A stretch of 64,000 nt of DNA from contig NZ_CALGFC010000003.1 of NCBI RefSeq assembly GCF_937881195.1, positions 4,837-68,836 of the forward strand, given 5' to 3'. The DNA is from an uncultured Methanobrevibacter sp. GTDB lineage: Archaea; Methanobacteriota; Methanobacteria; Methanobacteriales; Methanobacteriaceae. Both the position numbers and the translations under genes were made by a program. The notes below the pieces were generated by a model. The model was given only the letters and a program-made list of their open reading frames with translations, searched no databases and was not told the origin of the DNA. Shown piece by piece: positions 57,795-64,000 of the stretch (the first letter of the stretch is position 1; the number at the start of each line of letters is the position of its first letter).

Positions 57795-58198
57795 ATAAAC
57801 TCCTCATTATTTTTTATTATAATTTAGTATAATTTTAAATACATATTACAAGTATAATTTTATCAAAACTTTTTTTTGATATATATTATAATATTATAAA
57901 CTTAAGTTATAGTATTTTATTAATAACTATAATACAATATTTTATATTATAATATTTTATATTATAATTATATTATCTAACTAACATTAATATCTAATTA
58001 ACTATAATATCTAATCAACATTATCATCCAGTAATTTATTACCTAGCAATTTATTATCTATTAATTTATTATCTATTAATTTATTATCTATTAATTTATT
58101 ATCTAGTACTTTATTATCTATTACTTTATTGCAAATAATTTAAAACATAATAAAATGTTTTTTTTTGATCAAGTTTAATTAAAACTATTTTAAATCCA
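57795..58198. other. Spacer with a 15-bp minisatellite
   Basis: A 404-base A+T-rich spacer between the epimerase and coiled-coil genes. Apart from the tandem repeat listed next, nothing is recognised. Confidence 0.45.
58033..58133. repeat. 15-bp tandem repeat, six to seven copies
   Basis: The unit TTAATTTATTATCTA recurs with small changes (GCAATTTATTATCTA, GTACTTTATTATCTA). On the minus strand the array reads in frame as a pentapeptide repeat IDNKL/LDNKL, but without a start codon, so coding is unsupported. It could be a gene relic or a simple minisatellite. Confidence 0.75.
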
Positions 58199-58621
58199 TT
58201 AATCTTTTTTATTATAATATTTATATTTGCTATATTTTTCATATTTTATAAAATGGGTTTCAAGGCTTTCAGGATATTTGTTTCTAATAAAATCAATTAA
58301 ATTTAAATCTTTAAAATCATTTATAATTTCTTTTAAGAGGTTTATTTCCTCCCTTGAATCATCTAATAGATCTTTTGTAACTTCTAAACGGTGCTTCTGT
58401 TTTAAAAATTTATCAGATAATTTTTCTGCATCTTCTAACTTTTTTTGAACATTAAGCAATTCATATTTATTAATCTCTTTTTTGAGATTGTCTTTTTCAT
58501 TTCTAATATCTAATAGACGATTTTGACAATATTCTAGCTTATTTTCAACTAAATTTAGTTCAGATTTTGTTTTAGATAATTCTTTATTTATTTTTTCAAA
58601 TTCTTCATTTAAATCATTCAT
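58199..58621 (-). CDS. Coiled-coil protein of unknown function
   Basis: A 140-residue protein, almost entirely charged heptad-like helix from residue 3 to about 110 (LNEEFEKINKELSKTKSELN and onward), then a short DFIRNKYPESLETHFIKYEKY tail. ATG start with AGTGAT four bases upstream supports expression. No enzyme motif is present; it could be a structural or adaptor protein. Gene order suggests loose association with galU on the same strand. Confidence 0.65.
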   Translation of the reverse strand: MNDLNEEFEKINKELSKTKSELNLVENKLEYCQNRLLDIRNEKDNLKKEINKYELLNVQKKLEDAEKLSDKFLKQKHRLEVTKDLLDDSREEINLLKEIINDFKDLNLIDFIRNKYPESLETHFIKYEKYSKYKYYNKKD

Positions 58622-58796
58622 TTAAATCACTAAAACATCCTAAAAAAATATAAAAAATTAAAATAGATTTTTTAATATATTATACTTTTACTTAATTACA
58701 TTTATATTAATTATGTAAAAATAAATCTATACCATTAATACATAAATAAAAAAATTAATAAAAATTTATATAAATTAATAAAAATTAAATATTATA

Positions 58797-59651
58797 TTAT
58801 TTATTTTCAGCAATAATATTAGTTAAATATTTTAACAATTCATTTTTAGCTTCTTCATCATCCAAAGCAAATTCAATTGAAGTTTTTAGCCATTCAATCC
58901 TATTACCAATATCATATGTTTTACCTTCAAAAACTTGGCCATATATAGTGTCTAATTTAGCTAAAGCATCAGTCAATTGAATTTCACCACCAAAACCAGG
59001 TTCGGTATTTTCTATATGTTCGAAAATATCAGAAGTTAAAACATAACGTCCCATAATAGCTAAATTAGAAGGAGCTTCTTCTACTTTTGGTTTTTCAACT
59101 AACTTTTCGATATTATATAAAGAATTTTCAATTTCATTACCTTTTATAATACCATATCTTTCGACTTTCTCAGAAGGAACTCTTTCAACAGCTATTGCTG
59201 AAGAATCAAAGCGATTATAAACATCGATTAGTTGTTTTGTACAAGGAATATTACCTTTTGTTATAGTATCCCCTAACATTACAGCAAAAGGTTCATCTCC
59301 AACATGTTTTTCAGCACAATAAATAGCATCACCAAGCCCTTTTTGAGTTTTTTGTCGTACATAATAAATATCAGCAAGGTCTGAGATTTCTCTTATTTGA
59401 TTTAAATAATCTTTTTTATCATGTTCTTTTAAATGATACTCAAGTTCAAAAGATCTATCAAAATGGTCTTCTATAGGCCTTTTACCTTTACCAGTTACAA
59501 TTAAAATATCTTCAATTCCAGAAGCAACAGCTTCTTCAATTACATATTGAATTGTTGGTTTGTCAAATACGGGTAACATCTCTTTTGGTTGAGCTTTAGT
59601 GGCAGGCAAAAATCTTGTTCCTAAACCTGCTGCTGGAATAACTGCCTTCAT
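58797..59651 (-). CDS. galU: UTP--glucose-1-phosphate uridylyltransferase
   Basis: A 284-residue nucleotidyltransferase forming UDP-glucose. The activating motif AVIPAAGLGTRFLPATKAQPKEMLPV is at the N-terminus; IQYVIEEAVASGI, VMLGDTI and the late FEGKTYDIGNRIEWLKTSIEFAL are typical of GalU. I place the start at ATG 59651 rather than GTG 59663, since GTGAGTG reads better as the ribosome binding site. UDP-glucose could serve the neighbouring epimerase and glycosyltransferase. Confidence 0.92.
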   Translation of the reverse strand: MKAVIPAAGLGTRFLPATKAQPKEMLPVFDKPTIQYVIEEAVASGIEDILIVTGKGKRPIEDHFDRSFELEYHLKEHDKKDYLNQIREISDLADIYYVRQKTQKGLGDAIYCAEKHVGDEPFAVMLGDTITKGNIPCTKQLIDVYNRFDSSAIAVERVPSEKVERYGIIKGNEIENSLYNIEKLVEKPKVEEAPSNLAIMGRYVLTSDIFEHIENTEPGFGGEIQLTDALAKLDTIYGQVFEGKTYDIGNRIEWLKTSIEFALDDEEAKNELLKYLTNIIAENK

Positions 59652-60356
59652 AATAACACTCACATAATTGTAAATTAATAGTTTATAATTATATTTATTC
59701 TAATTAATTTAATTAAATTGATTATAATTTGTTTATATTATAATTATATTTATCCTGATTATATTTAAATATATTTAAATAAGTATAGATAAAAACTAAT
59801 CAACCAATTTATATTAATTATATTCTATTATATCTAAAAATACTAAATTAAATATACTATTTAGCTTTTGTACTATTAAATTTCAATTATTTTTATACAA
59901 AAATAAATTATTTAAATAATAATTGTAAATATTAAGAATAATATTAAAAAATATAATTTTACTAAAGAAAAAAAGCCATATTATTTTATAAAAATGGTGC
60001 AGGGAACGGGATTCGAACCCGCGAAGGGACTAACCCAATAGGCCCTCAACCTATCGCCTTTGACCGCTCGACCATCCCTGCAAAAGAATAGACATTACAT
60101 CAAATTGAACCTATGTCTAACAAATTAATATTAAATATTATCAAGTAATTAAAACAAGTATTTATTGTTATTTCTTTTTAAGTATTTAAAGTTTTCTCTT
60201 ATTTTAGATATAATTATTTTATAAAAATTTTATAAAATTAAAAATAATTATTTCATGAAAAGAATATAGATATTTTTAAAACTAAACATAATATAATAAA
60301 GTATTATAAGATAGTATAAAATAATATAAAATTAATTTTATAATACAAATTAATTT
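59652..60356. other. Spacer around tRNA-Leu
   Basis: About 700 A+T-rich bases between galU and trkH containing only the tRNA gene. A short TATA-rich stretch to the right of the tRNA (60120-60160) may be its promoter. Confidence 0.45.
59995..60081 (-). tRNA. tRNA-Leu (anticodon GAG)
   Basis: Read on the minus strand, acceptor arm GCAGGGA pairs with TCCCTGC, followed by discriminator A and an encoded CCA. The anticodon stem ATAGG/CCTAT encloses the seven-base loop TTGAGGG, giving anticodon GAG. A long variable arm (GGG...CCC) and the T arm GCGGGTTCGAATCCCGT complete a class II tRNA, as leucine tRNAs have. It reads codons CTC and CTT. Confidence 0.95.
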
Positions 60357-61850
60357 TTAATGATTGAATTTTATTTTTTCCCTAATTGTTGTAACACCCA
60401 TTAAAATAACTAATAAAACTGGCCAAATTTCAAGTCTTCCTAACCAAAAGTCAACCATGAATACGACCTTAATAAAATCTGGAGAATTTGGTGTTAAAAT
60501 TCCACTAGTAAGACCAACATTTCCCATAGCAGATGCAATTTCAAATAAAACTTGTGAAAGGTTATTATAATAACATAAAACTATTAGAACACTAACAACA
60601 TAAACTAAAAGATATAAAAATACAAAAAGACCAGTAATTCTTAATAAATCATTGTTGACTTTTAAACCTTTAAAGTGATTAACTTTTTTTGGAATAACTG
60701 CTCCCCCAGGTAGCAAAAATGATTTAACTTGCCAAAAAATAGCTTTAAAGAGTAAACCAATTCTTAACCATTTAATACCTCCTGAAGTGGAACAAGATCC
60801 CCCACCAATTATCATTGAAATAAGTATAATGAAGAAGGTTATAGCTGGCCAAGATTTAATAATATCCGGATAAAATGCTGTTTGAAGGCCTGTAGTTGAA
60901 ATAGCTGAAACAACTTGAAAAGTACCAAATCTTATATTTTCAAAAAAGCTACCATAAACATTAAATTTAATTAAGAAAGCTGAAACTATAATTACAAATA
61001 ATGGAATTAGAATAATTGCTACTTTTATTTCGATATCTGAAAAGAATTCTCTAAATTTCTTTTTAAAAAGTAAATATATTAATGCAAAATTGATTGAGCC
61101 TAAAATCATCACAATCATAGCTGCAAGTTCAACCCATGGACTGTTATAATATAAAATACTATTAGAAGTAATACCAAAACCACCAGTAGACAGAGTAACA
61201 AAAGTATAAAAAAGTGAATCAAAAATAGGTAATCCTGATATTATAAATAATAAAAATCCAATTACAGTTAAAATAAGATAAATATATAAAATAATTTTAC
61301 TTGTATTTCTTATACTTGGAACAATTCTTTCACTTCTTCCTTCAGCATTATAAAGCCTCATAATTGATGTCCCACTTGATCTCAATATAATAATCATAGT
61401 GAAGATTATTCCAAGTCCACCAATCCATTGAGTTAATCCTCTCCAAAAATTAATTGTGAATCCTGTACTTTCAATTGGGTTAAACATGGAAAAACCAGTT
61501 GTAGTAAATCCAGAAATAGCCTCAAAAAAAGAGTTTATAAAGCTTAATTCTCCTGACATAAAAAAAGGTAGTGCTCCTAGAAAACTAGCTATTAACCATA
61601 TAAAGGTAGAAAAAAACATTGCAACTTTTAGTGACATATTATATCTTTTAAAAAATTTTATAAAAATAATTCCTAAAGATATAGATATTATTCCAGAGAC
61701 TAAAAATGAAAAAATAAAATTAGTTTCATTGTAGATAATAGCGACTATAATAGGCGTTAACATGAATAATCCTAAAAATAAACAGATATATCCCATGTAA
61801 TGAATCATTGTACTAATATCATTAAGTTTAATCCTACTCATAGCACTCAT
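60357..61850 (-). CDS. trkH: TrkH-family potassium uptake membrane protein
   Basis: A 497-residue membrane protein of the TrkH/KtrB family. Four pore-loop motifs are visible: ISGFTTTGFSMF, FVTLSTGGFGITS, VVSAISTTGLQTAF and IASAMGNVGLTSG, which line the K+ filter, each flanked by membrane segments. Length matches the family. ATG start with GGGGTT four bases upstream. Its cytosolic NAD-binding partner TrkA is not in the window. Confidence 0.92.
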   Translation of the reverse strand: MSAMSRIKLNDISTMIHYMGYICLFLGLFMLTPIIVAIIYNETNFIFSFLVSGIISISLGIIFIKFFKRYNMSLKVAMFFSTFIWLIASFLGALPFFMSGELSFINSFFEAISGFTTTGFSMFNPIESTGFTINFWRGLTQWIGGLGIIFTMIIILRSSGTSIMRLYNAEGRSERIVPSIRNTSKIILYIYLILTVIGFLLFIISGLPIFDSLFYTFVTLSTGGFGITSNSILYYNSPWVELAAMIVMILGSINFALIYLLFKKKFREFFSDIEIKVAIILIPLFVIIVSAFLIKFNVYGSFFENIRFGTFQVVSAISTTGLQTAFYPDIIKSWPAITFFIILISMIIGGGSCSTSGGIKWLRIGLLFKAIFWQVKSFLLPGGAVIPKKVNHFKGLKVNNDLLRITGLFVFLYLLVYVVSVLIVLCYYNNLSQVLFEIASAMGNVGLTSGILTPNSPDFIKVVFMVDFWLGRLEIWPVLLVILMGVTTIREKIKFNH

Positions 61851-62277
61851 ATTAACCCCAACATATAAAAAATAGAATATGAACTCTACTATAAATATAA
61901 ACTTATAACTAGTAATATAACTATTTTTCTAAAGTATTATTTTAATTTTTTTTATTATTATGCAAAATAATTGATATAAAAGTAAAAAAATAAAAAAATC
62001 AGCTTATTCAAAGTTGAATATTTAAAAAATAAAAATATTTAATAACAATTTTAAAAAGAAAAAATATTAATTAGAATAATAATTAAAAAAGAAAATTAAA
62101 TAAAATAAAAATATATAAAAAAATGTAAATAAAATAGCTAAAAACAAAATAAAAAATATAATTAAAAAAATATAATTAAAAAAATTAAATTAAAAAATAT
62201 AATTAAATGAAAAAATAGTTTATAGCTAACTATATCATATTTAAAAATACAGAATAGCCATATAAAATTAAATAAGT
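61851..62277. other. A+T-rich spacer, nothing recognised
   Basis: A 427-base spacer between trkH and the L40e gene, full of AAAATATAATTAAA-type runs (62085-62215). No ORF or RNA gene is seen. Confidence 0.4.
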
Positions 62278-62424
62278 TTATCCTCTTGGTTCTTTTGCTT
62301 TATATCTTAAACCTTTGTAACCACACTTTCTACAAGTTTTAGCAGCTGCTGGGTTACGAGCATTACATTTTAAACAAATTTTAACCTTAAAAATCCTATT
62401 TTCAGCTTCTTCAAATCTGGCCAT
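62278..62424 (-). CDS. rpl40e: Ribosomal protein L40e
   Basis: A 48-residue zinc-ribbon ribosomal protein of the archaeal large subunit. It opens MARFEEAENRIFKVKICLKC and has CLKCNARNP and CRKCGYKG, the two CxxC pairs that bind zinc, ending KAKEPRG as archaeal L40e does. ATG 62424 is preceded by GGAGG with a seven-base spacer, and the stop is at 62278-62280. It stands as a single gene here. Confidence 0.95.
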   Translation of the reverse strand: MARFEEAENRIFKVKICLKCNARNPAAAKTCRKCGYKGLRYKAKEPRG

Positions 62425-62875
62425 TAATAATCCTCCATACAAATGTTAATTAATAATAATAATTTTTAAATACGAGATATTTAAGATTTCATAATTAGTT
62501 TTATAATTAATTTACCCAATCTCATAAAATATTATATTATGGAATAAAATAAGAATTTTTATAACATCCATAATAATTAAGAACATTAAAATTTATTATT
62601 TTAATAGTATTTAAAGCTTTAGTTATTTTTAAATCTATTACAATATAAAATTAACTTATAATATAAAATTGATTTTTTATTTTAAAAAAATATAATCATT
62701 TATTTTAAAAATATAACATAATAACAATATAAATAATTAAAAATAAACACTATATTTGATTATAGTTTATAATATTTTATAATATTCTTTTTATAATATA
62801 AAAACATTTAAGATTTTTTCAAATATTATTAATAAAAATAAAAAAGACAAAATTAAATTTTAGATAATATAAGAT
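62425..62875. other. A+T-rich spacer, nothing recognised
   Basis: A 451-base spacer upstream of the L40e gene. TATA-like strings occur throughout; no ORF or operator copy is seen. Confidence 0.4.
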
Positions 62876-63229
62876 TTAATTATGAAGCCATACACCAGCT
62901 GTATGATTACTACTTGAATTTTCAGCAACGATTTCTTTATTTTTTAATATTTTGATTTCTAAATCTTTATTACTCCCATAAGAAGTACTATTAACATAAA
63001 CTAATAATTTATCACCATTTTGTCTTTTTATAGTGAAATCAAGTGGTCCTGGACCCATTATAGTTTCATGAGTAGTTGTTCCATTTGAAGTTAGTTCATA
63101 ATAACCAATCCACTCCCCTTCAGAAATAACCGAAAGTTCTTCTTCATAAGAGCCATTATCAATATAAAGGATAACTGCTAAACCAACAATTGTTATGATT
63201 ATAATGATTGCTAAAAGTTTTTTATTCAT
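62876..63229 (-). CDS. Membrane-anchored extracellular protein, unknown function
   Basis: A 117-residue protein with an N-terminal membrane anchor or signal (KKLLAIIIIITIVGLAVILYI, residues 3-23) and a soluble domain rich in beta strands (GEWIGYYELTSN, GPLDFTIKRQNGDKLLVYVN). It ends SSSNHTAGVWLHN; several NxS/T sites fit N-glycosylation outside the cell. ATG start with GGTGA four bases upstream. Family not recognised. Confidence 0.65.
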   Translation of the reverse strand: MNKKLLAIIIIITIVGLAVILYIDNGSYEEELSVISEGEWIGYYELTSNGTTTHETIMGPGPLDFTIKRQNGDKLLVYVNSTSYGSNKDLEIKILKNKEIVAENSSSNHTAGVWLHN

Positions 63230-63712
63230 TATCTCACCGTAAAATTAGAAATTTTATCTTAATTAGTTCTTAGACTTATTTTTAGATATAAAAATTACAT
63301 ATCTTCAATAAAAATTATAATATCCTTTTCAAATAATTTAATATTTATTATACTATTTTTATATAAATTTTATATAATTTTAATAGTTTTTAAATATTAT
63401 TATAATTTTAAATTAATAAATGAAATTATTTTAAAAAATATAAATAATTATACAAATAATTAATTGTTATATTTAAATAAAAAAGAATATAATCAAATAT
63501 AATATTATCTATAATTAATAAGTAATATTGAAATAATAATATAAAAAGATATCAAATAATAAAAATAGTTAAAAAATAGTTAAATAATAGTTAAATAATA
63601 TTTAAATAATAGTTAAAAAATAATTAAATAATAATTATAAAAATAATTGAATAATAATTGAATAATAATTATAAAAAGATGTTAGTAAAATAATTATTTA
63701 TAGGTGATTTTT
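63230..63712. other. Divergent A+T-rich spacer
   Basis: A 483-base spacer between two membrane protein genes. Near 63570-63680 short units such as AATAGTTAAATAATA repeat. A half-site of the regulon palindrome (ATTGTTATATTT) occurs near 63463, but no complete copy. Confidence 0.4.
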
Positions 63713-63889
63713 ATGGATAAAAAAGAAATAATGATTATTATAGGAATGTTTGTAATATTAGTACTTTTAGTCATAGTTATTAATAATATATTCTCAAATG
63801 GAATTATTAGATTTGTTGTAACTGTTTTAGCTGCAGTTATTATAGGATTAGTCCTTAGGAAAACATTATACTCAAATAATAAAAAATAA
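63713..63889 (+). CDS. Small two-segment membrane protein
   Basis: A 58-residue protein with two hydrophobic helices (about residues 6-23 and 30-47) and a basic tail (RKTLYSNNKK). The start is ATG 63713, preceded by GGTGAT with a four-base spacer; a GTG at 63704 lies within that site. Small membrane proteins of this kind are common in methanogens; no function is known to me. It lies close to the contig end. Confidence 0.6.
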   Translation: MDKKEIMIIIGMFVILVLLVIVINNIFSNGIIRFVVTVLAAVIIGLVLRKTLYSNNKK

Positions 63890-63955
63890 GAAGTTTTTAA
63901 TGAAAATTCTTACTTTTAGATTATATTTATGGGAAGATTATGGGAAAATTTATTA

Positions 63956-64000
63956 AGATCGGAAGAGCACACGTCTGAACTCCAGTCACCGTACGTAATC
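63956..64000. other. Illumina TruSeq adapter, not genomic
   Basis: The final 45 bases begin AGATCGGAAGAGC and continue as the TruSeq index adapter, with CGTACG at the index position followed by TA and ATC. This is library adapter joined to a contig end and should be trimmed; real sequence ends at or shortly before 63955. Confidence 0.98.

Overview
Organism. The window is very A+T-rich DNA, with spacers that are almost pure A/T. It comes from a methanogenic archaeon, most probably a Methanobrevibacter-like member of the Methanobacteriales (inferred). The support is archaeal or methanogen gene content: heterodisulfide reductase-type HdrC/HdrB, an F420-hydrogenase beta-type protein, a DUF39 / methanogenesis marker 16 protein, the archaeal phosphopantothenate enzyme, archaeal-type ThiI, ApgM-family mutase, ribosomal protein L40e, a class III signal peptide protein with its peptidase, and GGTGA-type ribosome binding sites. 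The last 45 bases are Illumina TruSeq adapter, so the right edge is an assembly contig end.

Layout. 1-7.7 kb: a broken unknown gene, a small membrane protein and a giant helicase-nuclease with an Asn-rich repeat linker (Hhe-type defence candidate). 8.5-13.9 kb: an F420-hydrogenase beta-like protein with its domains in permuted order, an M42 peptidase, two genes linked to CoA metabolism, and fdhD. 14-28 kb: a nitrogenase-like H-D-K operon, a 52-codon gene, thiI, a GMC-type flavin/Fe-S oxidoreductase, a ThiS/MoaD plus ThiF pair, hdrCB paralogues and the DUF39 protein. 28.6-42 kb: mostly housekeeping genes (dph6, pilin-like protein and peptidase, pyrG, ApgM-family enzyme, homoserine dehydrogenase with an ACT protein, GatC-like protein, phosphoesterase, asparagine synthetase-like protein). 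42-53.3 kb: a sulfur amino acid block (a Cys-rich HTH regulator, cysE, metX, metY, cysS, cysK, iscS, iscU). 53.5-64 kb: RNase III, cell-envelope sugar genes (GT2, epimerase, galU), tRNA-Leu(GAG), trkH, L40e and small membrane proteins.

How it fits together. A palindrome, ATAACAATTGTTAT, recurs exactly or with one mismatch ten times. All ten copies are intergenic and lie only upstream of the H-D-K operon, the small gene, thiI, the GMC oxidoreductase, hdrCB, DUF39 and cysS. It usually sits where transcription should start, so these genes look like one regulon under an undescribed repressor. The functions (a nitrogenase-like reductase, HdrBC-type electron carriers, DUF39 sulfur chemistry, ThiI, CysS) point to control of sulfur acquisition. 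The best candidate system is therefore a sulfur-scavenging regulon built around a nitrogenase-like enzyme that keeps all cluster-ligand cysteines. It resembles the methylthio-alkane reductase (MarHDK) type more than the F430 enzyme CfbCD or a true nitrogenase. The HTH protein beside cysE, with three CxxC motifs, is the best regulator candidate in view, but that link is inference.
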